64,000 nucleotides of DNA, from assembly GCA_003281385.1 (NCBI GenBank), contig QCCE01000007.1, forward strand, positions 1 to 64,000. The letters are read 5' to 3'. Shown in pieces: positions 1 to 9,837 of this stretch. Source of the DNA: Prochlorococcus sp. AG-347-K17. GTDB taxonomy: Bacteria; Cyanobacteriota; Cyanobacteriia; PCC-6307; Cyanobiaceae. The notes below the pieces were generated by a model. The model ran no database searches. It was not told the origin of the DNA and saw only the letters and a list, made by a program, of their open reading frames with translations. The translations under genes were made by a program, and so were the position numbers. Numbering within the stretch: the first letter of the stretch is position 1; every line of letters starts with the position of its first letter.

Positions 1-1
1 A

Positions 2-49
2 AATGTTCAAAATGTTCAAAATGTTTTTAAAGGATTAGATAATAATTAG
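2..49 (+). CDS. Possible C-terminal tail of a gene entering from the left edge
   Basis: One plus-strand frame is open from the first bases to a TAG at 47-49 and reads NVQNVQNVFKGLDNN, overlapping the stop of the minus-strand kinase gene by four bases. It covers the 10-base tandem repeat at the edge. Convergent genes with tiny overlaps are common in this window, and in related genomes I recall kaiC lying next to nblS, so this could be the end of a convergent gene. Fifteen codons are far too few to identify anything; it may equally be spacer. Confidence 0.2.
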   Translation, partial: NVQNVQNVFKGLDNN

Positions 50-2112
50 ATAATTTCTTTAATTTTAGAACCTGAAAAAGAATCTGAACTATTAATAGCT
101 TTTGTCAATAATTCATCTTTATCAGATTGTGCTAAGGCCAAATCAAACCAGAAAGTCGTTCCTATTCCTAATTCACTAGCCATACGAATTTCTCCACCAT
201 GTTTTTCAATTATTCCCCGAACTATAGATAAACCTAAACCAGTACCTTGTTCAGTATGAACAGAATTCTCTACTCTATAAAAACGATCGAATATCTTTTC
301 TTGATCGGCTTGAGATATTCCCGAGCCAGTATCAGCAATCTCAATTCTTACTTTAGGGAGTGGTGAAACTAATTCACATTGAGGGGCTGCATCATTTTTA
401 ATACTTGGAGGGAAAGCAGGACAGGAATCTGGCCAAGTATAAGCTCTTATAATTAGGGAGCTATTTTTTGGACTAAATTTCAATCCATTACCCAGTAAAT
501 TATCAAAAACCTGTAAAAGCAAATCAAAATTTCCAAGAATTGGAGGAAGAGTTTCCTCTATATCATGAGCTAAAGAAACATTTTTTTCTGTAGCATTAAG
601 TCTGTAATTTCTAAGAGTCTGCTCTATTGCAGGTTTGATGTCCATTTGCTCTAGTTGAACAATTTTCCCAGACTCCAATCTTGATAAATCTAATACATCA
701 TTTACAAGTCTTGTTAACCTATCAGTTTCTGAATTTGCAATCCCTAAAAATTCAATTTGTTCCTCATCAGAAAGTTGATCTTTTAAATCGTGTAAGGTCT
801 CTACATAACTTTTGATATTAAATAGTGGTGTCCTTAATTCGTGAGAGACATTACTGATAAATCTATTTTGTGCCGCGTTAAGTTCGACTTCTCTTGTTAA
901 GTCTTGGATTGTAACGGCAATTCCTTTTAATTCAACTTTATTTGTATCTAAAACTGATTGCAAGACAACTCTTAAGGTTCGTGCAGGTTCTCCTAAACTG
1001 AATCTTAAATCGTCCTTCTCCTTTTCCCTGTTTAAGATAGATTCTATATTGGTATGTAAGTCGTTAGATAAAATTTCGGGTATTTCATTTAAAAAGTATT
1101 TACCTTCTAAGAATCTTCCTTCCCAACGAAAAAGTCTCTTGGCTGTAGGATTAGTGAGTACAATTTTGCCTTCTGAGTCCAATAATATAGCACCATCAGC
1201 CATAGTAGCTATAAGAGATTGTTGCTTGATTTGTGCCGCTTTTAGTTCTTCTATATTGGCCTCATCATAATTTTCTAACTGGGTGGCCATTCGGTTAAAT
1301 CCATTTAAGAGTTCCCCGAGATCACCTGTCATAGGTAAAGAAATTCTTGATTTAAAATTTCCTCTTGAAATTTCTCTAACACCCCTTACTAGCTCTCTGA
1401 CGGGCCTTGTAATAGTAAGTGCATTAAAAACCGCTCCAAGTATTACTAAAACCCAAATAGAAATAAAAACTGCAATGGTTACTTCTCTAGTTAAGGCAGC
1501 ACTGGCTAATGCTTTTTTATTAGGGGTAACTCCCAGAGCTAAAGTTCCAAGATATTTGCCTTTCCATAACATTGGGACAAATACATCCGTTACTTGACCT
1601 TGAGGTGTCGCATGCTGTCTAACTAATGGGAATTGTGGTCTTTTTTTTAATTCTGAGGGTAGTTTTAACTTTCGAGTGAGCTGAAACTGACTATCTGAGC
1701 TTGTCGGTGTTGCACTGATCGGTATTCCAAGCTGAACAATATCTTCAGCATCAGTAAAAAATATATAACGCAGGTTTCGACTTGATCTCCAAAACTTTTC
1801 AGCTACATTCGAGATTTCTTTTTTTTGGTTATTAGCGACTAATTCAGTGACATTGCCGGATAACAATAAGCCAAGATCTCGAGCATATCTAGTATCGTTC
1901 ATTCCTGCATCTCTTTGGATACTATTTAATGCAAAAAAAGTTATTCCTGTCATTAGGAGACTTACGACAAGAGTTGCTATGGCTAACAACTTTGTTCTTA
2001 AACTGAATCCACTCCACCAAGCGAGGAGTCCATTAATCCAATAGTTATTATTCATATCTTCATTATCAATGATGTTAAATTCTCTACTTTCTCGATTATT
2101 GGAATCCGCCAT
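46..2112 (-). CDS. nblS: NblS-type (Hik33/DspA) sensor histidine kinase
   Basis: Membrane sensor kinase of the family that controls high-light, nutrient-stress and photosynthesis genes in cyanobacteria. The 688-residue layout is complete: transmembrane helix near residues 41-63, an extracytoplasmic segment to about 210, a second helix at 211-233, HAMP (about 233-285), PAS (about 298-405), HisKA with the phosphorylated histidine H424 in FISNVSHELRTP, then an HATPase domain with an N box near 535, DTGSGIS, and GTGLGLSIV. The ATG start lies four bases after the purD stop on the same strand, so purD-nblS probably form one transcript. The partner regulator (RpaB in other cyanobacteria) is not in this window. 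Family assignment is strong; the exact stimulus is inferred from homologues. Confidence 0.93.
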   Translation of the reverse strand: MADSNNRESREFNIIDNEDMNNNYWINGLLAWWSGFSLRTKLLAIATLVVSLLMTGITFFALNSIQRDAGMNDTRYARDLGLLLSGNVTELVANNQKKEISNVAEKFWRSSRNLRYIFFTDAEDIVQLGIPISATPTSSDSQFQLTRKLKLPSELKKRPQFPLVRQHATPQGQVTDVFVPMLWKGKYLGTLALGVTPNKKALASAALTREVTIAVFISIWVLVILGAVFNALTITRPVRELVRGVREISRGNFKSRISLPMTGDLGELLNGFNRMATQLENYDEANIEELKAAQIKQQSLIATMADGAILLDSEGKIVLTNPTAKRLFRWEGRFLEGKYFLNEIPEILSNDLHTNIESILNREKEKDDLRFSLGEPARTLRVVLQSVLDTNKVELKGIAVTIQDLTREVELNAAQNRFISNVSHELRTPLFNIKSYVETLHDLKDQLSDEEQIEFLGIANSETDRLTRLVNDVLDLSRLESGKIVQLEQMDIKPAIEQTLRNYRLNATEKNVSLAHDIEETLPPILGNFDLLLQVFDNLLGNGLKFSPKNSSLIIRAYTWPDSCPAFPPSIKNDAAPQCELVSPLPKVRIEIADTGSGISQADQEKIFDRFYRVENSVHTEQGTGLGLSIVRGIIEKHGGEIRMASELGIGTTFWFDLALAQSDKDELLTKAINSSDSFSGSKIKEII

Positions 2113-2116
2113 AAGC

Positions 2117-3448
2117 TTAATTCTCCTTAGAAAAGTTTTTTCTGACTTGATGGCCTATGTCATATCTAAAGTAAATACCTTCAAAAGTGATTTCTTTTAG
2201 ATTTCTATATGCTTTTTCAAAAACCATATCGAAATCTTTATCTTGGCAGACAATACTTAAGACTCTTCCTCCATCAGTTAGTAATTTCCCATTTCCACTT
2301 AAAGAAGTACCCGAATCGAAAATTTGACAATTATTTGAGTCAATCTTGCCTATATTTATTTGAAAGCCAGTTTTATATTCGTTAGGATAACCCTTGGAGG
2401 TCGCTATTACACAACCGCTAACTTTATCAGAAGTATTAATTTTTTCATCACCAGTTAAGTTTCCCATAGAGCATTTTTCTAAAAGAAATACAAAATTTTG
2501 ATCCATTAAGGGCATTATTGTTTGGCATTCTGGATCACCAAATCTGCAATTATATTCTATAACTTTTGGACCAGATTCTGTGATCATTAACCCAAAGTAA
2601 ATTACACCTCTATAATCAATATTTCTTTTATTTAGTTCATTTATTGTAGGTTCAATTATTTCTTTGATAATTCTATCAAGGTAATCTTCTGTTAATAATG
2701 GGGCAGGAGAATAAGCCCCCATACCTCCTGTATTTGGGCCCTGATCTTTTTCATAAAGTCGTTTGTGATCTTGAGCAGTTGGAAGTAATGTGTATCTCTT
2801 CCCATCGCATAAAGCAAAAACTGAGACTTCTGGCCCTTGAATTTTTTCTTCTAAAACAACTACATTCCCAGACTTACCAAATCTTCCATTAAAAATTGAT
2901 TCTGCTGCATTGAAGCATTCTTCTTTTGAATTAGGAATAAAAACACCTTTACCTGAAGCTAGACCATCAGCTTTTACCACCAGTGGAATTGATGATGAAT
3001 TAATGATTTTTTTTGCTTCTTCTGTGGAATTAACTTTCCAAAAGTTTGCAGTTGGAATATTTGCTTCTTGCATAAATTCCTTCGCCCAAGATTTACTAAA
3101 TTCTAATTTTGCTCCATCTTTATTAGGACCAAATACTTTAAAATCTTTATTACGAAGAAAATCAGCTAATCCTCTTGCAAGAGGAATTTCTGGTCCTATT
3201 ACAACTAAATCTATCTTAAAAAAATTAAGCTTTTCGATTAGTTCATTTCTATCATTTATATCAATTTTTATTCTTTCACATTTGTTTATTCTTTCTGAAC
3301 CAGCGTTACCAGGTATTAAATAAACTTTTTTGACTAATTCATTTTTTTGAATAGCCCAAGCCAAAGAGTTTTCTCTCCCGCCATTTCCAATAATTAATAT
3401 ATTTTCTAATCTAATAAAGCTCTTAGAACTTGGTGATTTAATTCCCAT
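2117..3448 (-). CDS. purD: Phosphoribosylamine--glycine ligase (GAR synthetase)
   Basis: Second enzyme of de novo purine synthesis: joins glycine to phosphoribosylamine with ATP to make GAR. The 443-residue protein has the N-terminal GNGGREN loop (residues 21-27), the ATP-grasp motif VKADGLASGKGV, the QDHKR segment and the signature RFGDPECQ. The usual family motif is GGREHAL, and here the histidine is asparagine, a modest substitution. The ATG start gives an N-terminus about 15 residues longer than typical; no internal ATG/GTG/TTG precedes the conserved ILIIGNGG, so the long form is required. It is divergent from purC across a 131-base gap, so two purine genes share one promoter region. Confidence 0.97.
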   Translation of the reverse strand: MGIKSPSSKSFIRLENILIIGNGGRENSLAWAIQKNELVKKVYLIPGNAGSERINKCERIKIDINDRNELIEKLNFFKIDLVVIGPEIPLARGLADFLRNKDFKVFGPNKDGAKLEFSKSWAKEFMQEANIPTANFWKVNSTEEAKKIINSSSIPLVVKADGLASGKGVFIPNSKEECFNAAESIFNGRFGKSGNVVVLEEKIQGPEVSVFALCDGKRYTLLPTAQDHKRLYEKDQGPNTGGMGAYSPAPLLTEDYLDRIIKEIIEPTINELNKRNIDYRGVIYFGLMITESGPKVIEYNCRFGDPECQTIMPLMDQNFVFLLEKCSMGNLTGDEKINTSDKVSGCVIATSKGYPNEYKTGFQINIGKIDSNNCQIFDSGTSLSGNGKLLTDGGRVLSIVCQDKDFDMVFEKAYRNLKEITFEGIYFRYDIGHQVRKNFSKEN

Positions 3449-3579
3449 ATATTTTTTTAAGGTTATTAGGTTTCGATGAATAATCAGTTAAAATGAAAAA
3501 AAGATTTTTAAAAATTGACCTCTAATAATTATGTTAATTACAAAAAGTACTTTAGTAACCCTAATAAGGTTTTAAATTA

Positions 3580-4308
3580 ATGAATAATAAATGTGAGTTA
3601 ATATACGAAGGCAAGGCAAAGAAAATTTTTACTCATGATGATGTAAATAAAGTAAAGATTGAATTTAAAGACGACGCTACAGCTTTTAATGCTTTGAAAA
3701 AAGAAAAATTTGAAGGTAAAGGCAAGCTTAATTGCTTAATAAGTGCAAGAATTTTTGAGGTTCTCATTAAAAAAAATATACCAACGCATTTTCTTGAACT
3801 TGAAAATGAAAATACAATGATTGCAAAAAAGATAAAGGTAATTCCATTAGAGATTGTTTTAAGAAATACTGCTTACGGTTCTTTGTGTAAACAAACGACT
3901 ATTAAGCCTGGAACTTTGCTATCAAAACCATTAATTGATATCTATCTAAAAAATGATGCACTCAATGATCCTCTTATTACAAAAGATAGAATCGAATTAA
4001 TGAACATATTAAGCTCTGATGATATAGAGTTAATTATTAATTTAACTTTAAAAATTAATTTAATCCTGAAAAGTTTTTTTAAAAATATTCAACTTCAACT
4101 TGTAGATTTCAAGTTGGAATTTGGTTATGATTTTAATAATAACATCATTCTCGGGGATGAAATAAGTCCTGATAATTGTAGATTGTGGGATCTAAATCAA
4201 AAAAATGATACAATTGTAAGCCTAGATAAAGATAGATTTAGAAATGATTTAGGTGGTCTAATCGAAGCTTATAGTGAAATTCACCGAAGAATAAACGATT
4301 TTCTTTAA
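3580..4308 (+). CDS. purC: Phosphoribosylaminoimidazole-succinocarboxamide synthase
   Basis: SAICAR synthetase, a later step of purine synthesis, condensing CAIR with aspartate using ATP. The 242-residue length is normal for the bacterial form. Visible motifs are YEGKAKKIF (residues 8-16), the signature VIPLEIVLRNTAYGS, LVDFKLEFGYD and GDEISPDNCRLWD, which supply the nucleotide and substrate pocket. It is transcribed away from purD and is followed after about 30-45 bases by bamA on the same strand, so readthrough into the envelope block is possible. AAGG-like purine-rich sequence lies about 10 bases before the ATG. Confidence 0.97.
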   Translation: MNNKCELIYEGKAKKIFTHDDVNKVKIEFKDDATAFNALKKEKFEGKGKLNCLISARIFEVLIKKNIPTHFLELENENTMIAKKIKVIPLEIVLRNTAYGSLCKQTTIKPGTLLSKPLIDIYLKNDALNDPLITKDRIELMNILSSDDIELIINLTLKINLILKSFFKNIQLQLVDFKLEFGYDFNNNIILGDEISPDNCRLWDLNQKNDTIVSLDKDRFRNDLGGLIEAYSEIHRRINDFL

Positions 4309-4353
4309 CCTAATTGATTAAATAATGACTTATTTTTCTTGATCAAAAATACT

Positions 4354-6486
4354 ATGCAAAAACATTTTTTAAAATTTGGAAAGGTTTTGACAAAGGTTGC
4401 CTGTTCTCCCTTAATTTTAATAACAAATAATTCAGAACTGGCTGCTAAGTATTTGCCAATTGTCGTAGATCAAAAGATAACAACTTTAGAAATACAAAAT
4501 ACTAATAATGGTTTATTCCAAGGGATTGATATCAAACAAGAGAAAAATTTTCATCTTGCAGAAAATAATATTGATATTAATGAAGAAAGTGTTCTTATCT
4601 CAGAAATAATTATCGAAGGTTGGGAAAATCATCCTGAGGGTAGAAAACTTGAATTGGAAGCATATGACTCTATGAGCATTAAGCCTGGAAGTATTGTTGA
4701 TAATCGAATGTTAAATCAAGACCTAAATGCAATTTATGCTAGCGGTTGGTTCTCAGGAGTTAAAATAAATTCTCAAGAAGGGCCACTAGGAGTGAGGCTA
4801 ATAGTAAATGTAGTGCCTAATCCAATTTTGAAGAAAGTTGAACTTAAGCCAATTAACTCTATAGTCTCCAATGAATATGTAGATAATATTTTTAGTAATT
4901 ATTACGGGACAACTCTTAACTTAAATGAGTTTCAAAATAAGATAGAAATAATAAAAAAACGTTATGAAGATGAGGGTTATTCTTTAGCTAGAATTAATGG
5001 CCCAGATAGAATCTCTGATAATGGAGTAGTAACATTAAAAGTTTCAGAGGGCATTATATCTGATGTAAAAATAAGATTCCCAGATTCTGATGGTGAATTA
5101 GTTATTGATGGAAAACCTAGAAAAGGGAAAACAAAAGATTGGGTCATAAAGAGAGAATTAAAAACACAACCTGGTTCAATATTCAATAGAAAAATTTTAG
5201 AGGCTGATATCGGTAGACTCTATTCCACATCATTATTTGATGATGTTAAGGTTTCTCTTGGTCCTGACAATTTAAATCCTGGTCAAGTCATAATTTTTTT
5301 AGACTTGAGTGAGCAAAGAACAGGATCACTAACGGGCGGACTTGGTTATAGCAATGGTTCAGGTATATTCGCTTCAATTGGTTTGCAAGAAACAAATACA
5401 CTAGGAAGAGCATGGTCTACAAATTTAAATTTAAATTTCGGAGAATATTCAACTACCTATAATTTTTCATTATCTGATCCTTGGATTAAAGGGGATAAAC
5501 ATAAAACATCTTTTAGAACAAATATTTATTTAAGTAGAGATTATCCACAAGAATTTAAAAGTGAAAATAATGGGCGCATATACGCAGTAGATGATACTAG
5601 TACTTCAACATCTGATACTTTTTCATCAATAGTTTTAGAAAAAACGGGAGGTGGATTTTCTTTCACAAGGCCATTAAATGGTGGAGATCCATTTAAGGTC
5701 GCTAAATGGAGAGTTCTTGCAGGAATGAATTTTAAGAATGTAAAAATGATTGATGGTGATGGGAACAAAAAACCTTATGGGGATAGGACTCCAACAACAG
5801 GAAATATAAATGATATTATCTGTATTGGATTTACTCCAAATGATGGTTCATGCCCTGAAGAAAATACATTAGTGAGTTTTATTGCAAGTACCTCTAGAAA
5901 TAATTTGAACAATTTCATCAATCCAACTTCAGGAAATAAATTTACCTTTGGTACAGAACAATTTGTTTCAGTGGGAAAAAATTCTCCGACTTTTAATAGA
6001 ATGAAAGCCTCATATTCATTTTTTATTCCAACAAAATTAATAAATTTAACTAAGGCATGTAAGTCTAGCGATGCTACGAGTGAAGACTGTCCTCAAGCTA
6101 TTGGATTTCAATTTAAGGCGGGAACTATTCTTGGGGAATTGCCTCCTTACGAAGCATTTTGTATGGGAGGCACATCATCTGTTAGAGGTTGGGGATCTTG
6201 TGATTTGGCTGTAAGTAAAAGTTTTGTTGAGGGCACAGCAGAATATAGATTCCCTGTTTGGAGGATGATATCAGGAGCTTTATTCGTCGATGCAGGAAGT
6301 GATCTGGGCTCTCAAAATGATGTTCCAGGAAAACCAGGTAAACTATTGCAAAAATCAGGTTCTGGTTTTTCTCTTGGAGGTGGAGTTGGGGTTAAAACAC
6401 CAATTGGTCCATTAAGATTAGATATTGCTAGCAAGGACCTTAGCGGAGAATGGAGATATACACTTGGAGTTGGATGGAAGTTTTAA
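4354..6486 (+). CDS. bamA: Outer-membrane assembly factor BamA/Omp85 (Toc75 family)
   Basis: Omp85-family protein that inserts beta-barrel proteins into the outer membrane. The roughly 710 residues comprise a hydrophobic export signal, a linker, POTRA-type repeats (about residues 80-320), and a D15 surface-antigen barrel. Motifs include the barrel-entry SLTGGLGYSNGSG and GGTSSVRGWG, the conserved RGW lid-lock motif. The protein ends in WRYTLGVGWKF with a terminal aromatic beta-signal. I chose ATG 4354; a TTG five codons upstream at 4339 is also possible and neither has a clear ribosome site. It heads the block lpxC-fabZ-lpxA-lpxB, and lpxC begins on the base after its stop, so outer-membrane protein and lipid A supply appear co-expressed. 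Confidence 0.95.
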   Translation: MQKHFLKFGKVLTKVACSPLILITNNSELAAKYLPIVVDQKITTLEIQNTNNGLFQGIDIKQEKNFHLAENNIDINEESVLISEIIIEGWENHPEGRKLELEAYDSMSIKPGSIVDNRMLNQDLNAIYASGWFSGVKINSQEGPLGVRLIVNVVPNPILKKVELKPINSIVSNEYVDNIFSNYYGTTLNLNEFQNKIEIIKKRYEDEGYSLARINGPDRISDNGVVTLKVSEGIISDVKIRFPDSDGELVIDGKPRKGKTKDWVIKRELKTQPGSIFNRKILEADIGRLYSTSLFDDVKVSLGPDNLNPGQVIIFLDLSEQRTGSLTGGLGYSNGSGIFASIGLQETNTLGRAWSTNLNLNFGEYSTTYNFSLSDPWIKGDKHKTSFRTNIYLSRDYPQEFKSENNGRIYAVDDTSTSTSDTFSSIVLEKTGGGFSFTRPLNGGDPFKVAKWRVLAGMNFKNVKMIDGDGNKKPYGDRTPTTGNINDIICIGFTPNDGSCPEENTLVSFIASTSRNNLNNFINPTSGNKFTFGTEQFVSVGKNSPTFNRMKASYSFFIPTKLINLTKACKSSDATSEDCPQAIGFQFKAGTILGELPPYEAFCMGGTSSVRGWGSCDLAVSKSFVEGTAEYRFPVWRMISGALFVDAGSDLGSQNDVPGKPGKLLQKSGSGFSLGGGVGVKTPIGPLRLDIASKDLSGEWRYTLGVGWKF

Positions 6487-7323
6487 GTGTTTTCTTGGCC
6501 TGCTAATTATGATTCTTGCTATACCTTGGCTGGTGTTATCTCCAGAGAGGGTATAGGCCTACACAGTGGTGATAAAACAAGTGTTTCTATTTCTTCCTAT
6601 GAAAAAGAAGGATATTATGTCTCTTTTAAGGATAAACCTAACGAAATTTTCAAGCTAACTCAGGATTTAATTGGAAGCACTATGCTTTGCACGGCTGTTA
6701 AATTAGGAGGGCGGAATTTATATACTATTGAACATTTATTATCTTCACTGGCAGGGTGTGGTTTAAGTTATATACATATTCAGGTTGATGGTAAAGAGAT
6801 TCCTCTTTTAGATGGATCAGCAATTCAGTGGGTTAAAGATTTCGAAGAAGTTGGGATAAAAAAGGCACCTAAACCAGATAATTTTTTTCAAGAAATTAAT
6901 AAATCCATAATTTTAAATAAAGAAGGCTCAGTGATAGCAGCAACTCCGTCTGAAAAAACTACAATTATTTCCACTATAAGTTTTTCCTATAAAGCTATTG
7001 GAAATCAAACTTTTGTGATTGATTTAAATCCAAAAAATTTTGTTGAAATGATTGCTCCAGCAAGGACTTTTGGTTTTAAGGATCAATTTCAAGAGTTAAG
7101 TGAACTTGGATTAATAAAAGGTGGAAGTTTGGAAAATGCCCTTGTTTGTGACGGTGATAAATGGGTTAATCCGCCATTAAGATTTGATAATGAACCAATA
7201 AGACATAAAATTTTAGACCTAATTGGGGACTTGGCTTTGGTAGGGTTACCTAAGGCTCAAATTTTAGTTTATAAAGGATCACATTCTTTAAATGCTTTAT
7301 TGGCCTCAGCGCTAAAAAATTAA
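6487..7323 (+). CDS. lpxC: UDP-3-O-acyl-N-acetylglucosamine deacetylase
   Basis: Zinc enzyme of the committed step of lipid A synthesis. All expected catalytic residues are visible: zinc ligands H83 ([11 protein letters not shown]), H240 and D244 ([10 protein letters not shown]), and the general acid histidine H266 ([10 protein letters not shown]). LLDGSA is the usual substrate-pocket motif. At 278 residues it is slightly shorter than the E. coli enzyme (305). The GTG start directly abuts the bamA stop TAA, a spacing that suggests translational coupling. FabZ follows 17 bases later. Confidence 0.96.
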   Translation: MFSWPANYDSCYTLAGVISREGIGLHSGDKTSVSISSYEKEGYYVSFKDKPNEIFKLTQDLIGSTMLCTAVKLGGRNLYTIEHLLSSLAGCGLSYIHIQVDGKEIPLLDGSAIQWVKDFEEVGIKKAPKPDNFFQEINKSIILNKEGSVIAATPSEKTTIISTISFSYKAIGNQTFVIDLNPKNFVEMIAPARTFGFKDQFQELSELGLIKGGSLENALVCDGDKWVNPPLRFDNEPIRHKILDLIGDLALVGLPKAQILVYKGSHSLNALLASALKN

Positions 7324-7340
7324 CTTTATCTTTAATTGTT

Positions 7341-7799
7341 TTGGAAAAGAAATTATCCAGTGAAAATAATCAACTTTCTTCTGAGCACATACTAGGTTTG
7401 TTACCTCACAGATATCCTTTCGCACTTGTGGACAAAGTCATAGAGCATATTCCTGGGGAGAAAGCGGTTGCAGTAAAAAATGTAACTATAAATGAGCCTC
7501 AATTTCAGGGACATTTTCCTGAGAGACCCCTGATGCCTGGGGTTCTTATTGTTGAATCAATGGCTCAAGTTGGTGGAATAATTGTAACGCAAATGCCTGA
7601 TCTTCCTAAAGGACTTTTTGTCTTTGCTGGAATCAATAATGTTAAATTCAGAAAACCAGTTGTGCCAGGAGATCAATTGATAATTTCTTGTGAGTTATTG
7701 TCTATTAAAAGACAAAGATTTGGGAAAGTTAAAGGTCAGGCGCACGTTGATGGGAAGTTGGTTTGTGCTGGAGAATTAATGTTTTCATTGGTTGATTAG
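7341..7799 (+). CDS. fabZ: (3R)-hydroxyacyl-ACP dehydratase
   Basis: Hot-dog fold dehydratase of fatty-acid elongation, acting on 3-hydroxyacyl-ACP, the same pool used by LpxA. It has [14 protein letters not shown], the catalytic His58 in GHFPERP and Glu72 in VLIVESMAQ. The 152-residue length is normal. The start is a TTG, since no ATG precedes the conserved N-terminus. Its position between lpxC and lpxA is the classic arrangement that balances membrane fatty acids against lipid A. Confidence 0.96.
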   Translation: MEKKLSSENNQLSSEHILGLLPHRYPFALVDKVIEHIPGEKAVAVKNVTINEPQFQGHFPERPLMPGVLIVESMAQVGGIIVTQMPDLPKGLFVFAGINNVKFRKPVVPGDQLIISCELLSIKRQRFGKVKGQAHVDGKLVCAGELMFSLVD

Positions 7800-7803
7800 G
7801 GAT

Positions 7804-8646
7804 ATGGATCATAAAAATAATGAATTGAACTCAAGCTTTAGTGGTGTAAAAGTGCACCCAAATGCTTTTGTTGATCCAAGTGCTGAATTACATGATGGGG
7901 TTATTGTCTCTCAAGGAGCTATTATCGGTCCTGATGTGACTATCGGGAAAGGAACCGAAATAGGACCCAATGCTGTTATTTCAGGAAGAACTCAAATTGG
8001 TACTAACAATAAAGTTTTCCCAAGTGTTTTTATAGGTCTCGATCCCCAGGATCTTAAATATAAAGGGGCCCATACTGAAGTAATTATTGGAGATAATAAT
8101 ACTTTCAGAGAATGTGTAACTATTAATAAAGCAACTGATGAAGGAGAAAAAACAATTATTGGAAATAATAATTTGTTGATGGCTTACACTCATATCGGCC
8201 ATAATTGTGAACTTGGAAATAGGATAGTTTTATCAAATAGTGTTCAAGTTGCAGGCCATGTAAAGATTGAAGATAAAGCTATTATTGGGGGTTGTTTAGG
8301 TATTCATCAGTTTGTACATATTGGATATTTAGCAATGATTGGAGGGATGACTAGAGTAGATAGAGATGTACCGCCTTTTTGCTTGGCCGAAGGGCATCCA
8401 GGAAGATTAAGAGGTTTAAATAGGATTGGAATTAAGAGAAGTGGTTTAATGGAAAATAAAGATTTTGACTTAAAATTACTTCAAAGTACTTGGAATCTAC
8501 TTTTTAAATCTAATGATGCGATTTCAAATTCTCTAGAAAAAGTAATGAAAGGAGAATTAGATTTTTCATCTTCAAGATTATGTAGTTTTTTAAAAGAATC
8601 AATATCTAAAGAAAGAAGGGGACCAATGCCTGTAGTGAATGTATGA
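7804..8646 (+). CDS. lpxA: Acyl-ACP--UDP-N-acetylglucosamine O-acyltransferase
   Basis: First lipid A enzyme: transfers the 3-hydroxyacyl group to UDP-GlcNAc. The N-terminal two thirds is a left-handed beta helix of hexapeptide repeats (VHPNAFVDPSAEL, IGPDVTIGKGTEIGPNAVI and so on). AYTHIGHNC holds the conserved catalytic-histidine region, and IHQFVHIGYLAMIGGMT follows. The C-terminal helical domain completes about 280 residues. I chose ATG 7804, four bases after the fabZ stop; a TTG at 7792 would overlap fabZ by eight bases. The stop overlaps the lpxB start in an ATGA. Confidence 0.96.
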   Translation: MDHKNNELNSSFSGVKVHPNAFVDPSAELHDGVIVSQGAIIGPDVTIGKGTEIGPNAVISGRTQIGTNNKVFPSVFIGLDPQDLKYKGAHTEVIIGDNNTFRECVTINKATDEGEKTIIGNNNLLMAYTHIGHNCELGNRIVLSNSVQVAGHVKIEDKAIIGGCLGIHQFVHIGYLAMIGGMTRVDRDVPPFCLAEGHPGRLRGLNRIGIKRSGLMENKDFDLKLLQSTWNLLFKSNDAISNSLEKVMKGELDFSSSRLCSFLKESISKERRGPMPVVNV

Positions 8647-9821
8647 ATAAAAAGATCTTTATAAGTACTGGAGAAGTCTCTGGAGATTTGCACGGAAGTT
8701 TGTTATCAAAAGCATTATTAGATGAAGCTAAAAAAAAATCTATAGATTTAGAAATTTGCGGATTAGGCGGGGAAAGTATGAGGAAAGAAGGTGTAAAAAT
8801 TCTTCAAGATACTACATCAATTAGTGCAATAGGAATTTGGGAGGCTTTACCTCTTATTATTCCAACAATAATAATTCAAAGAAGATTTTATAAATTATTA
8901 AAAAAATATCCTCCAGATTGCTTGATTTTGATTGACTATATGGGTCCAAATATAAAAATCGGAACAAAATTAAAACAATCGAAGACTAAAATTCCAATTT
9001 TTTACTATATTGCACCTCAAGAATGGGCTTGGAGGGTTGGGAATAATAGCACGACAAATTTAATAAATTTTTCTGATAAAATATTTGCGATTTTTAAAAA
9101 AGAAGCAGCATTTTATAAACAGAGAGGTGGAAATGTTTTGTGGGTGGGACATCCAATGATTGATTTAACAAAAAAACTTCCGCTAAAGAAAGATGCTCGA
9201 ACTATTCTAAGCCTGCGCCCAGATCAAAATATTCTACTTTTAATGCCTGCATCAAGACCTCAAGAATTGCGATATATATTACCTACTTTTATGCTGGCGG
9301 CTAGAAAATTACAACAAAAATATCCAAGTTTGGTTGTCTATATTCCCTCCTGTCGAAGGGCTTTTGATGAAATTTTCAAAAAAGCATTTAGAAAATATCA
9401 AGTTAAAGGATTTGTCATTTCTCAAAAAGATAGTGCAAAATTAAAGCCTTATATTTATTCCCTCACTAAAATTGCTCTTTGTAAATCTGGAACAGTTAAT
9501 ATGGAATTAGCTTTATATGGAATCCCACAGATTGTTGGTTACAGAGTAAGTAGGGTAACTGCTTTTATTGCTAAAAAAATTCTCAATTTTAAAGTAAAAT
9601 TTATTTCTCCTGTAAATTTGTTAGTTAATAAATTAATAATCCCTGAATTTGTTCAGAGAGAGTTTGACGAAAAGAAAATTTTTTACAAATCTTGTAGGAT
9701 TCTTGATGGGAAGTCAGAAAAAATAAAAATTAAAAAAGGTTATGCTTTTTTAAAAAAAGAATTAGGAGAAGAGGGCGTAGTCCAGAGAGCTGCTAAAGAG
9801 ATTATTAATTCTATTATTTGA
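8643..9821 (+). CDS. lpxB: Lipid-A-disaccharide synthase
   Basis: GT-B glycosyltransferase that joins UDP-diacylglucosamine and lipid X to make the lipid A disaccharide core. Family motifs are visible: ISTGEVSGDLHGS at the N-terminus, CGLGGESM, LIDYMGPNIKIG, YYIAPQEWAWR, VGHPMIDL and CKSGTVNMELALYGIPQIVGYR. The 392-residue length is normal. The ATG overlaps the lpxA stop by four bases, so the two are translationally coupled. An A/T-rich C-terminal stretch of lysines replaces the usual less basic tail, probably a base-composition effect. Confidence 0.96.
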   Translation: MNKKIFISTGEVSGDLHGSLLSKALLDEAKKKSIDLEICGLGGESMRKEGVKILQDTTSISAIGIWEALPLIIPTIIIQRRFYKLLKKYPPDCLILIDYMGPNIKIGTKLKQSKTKIPIFYYIAPQEWAWRVGNNSTTNLINFSDKIFAIFKKEAAFYKQRGGNVLWVGHPMIDLTKKLPLKKDARTILSLRPDQNILLLMPASRPQELRYILPTFMLAARKLQQKYPSLVVYIPSCRRAFDEIFKKAFRKYQVKGFVISQKDSAKLKPYIYSLTKIALCKSGTVNMELALYGIPQIVGYRVSRVTAFIAKKILNFKVKFISPVNLLVNKLIIPEFVQREFDEKKIFYKSCRILDGKSEKIKIKKGYAFLKKELGEEGVVQRAAKEIINSII

Positions 9822-9837
9822 ACTTTATAATAAAAAA

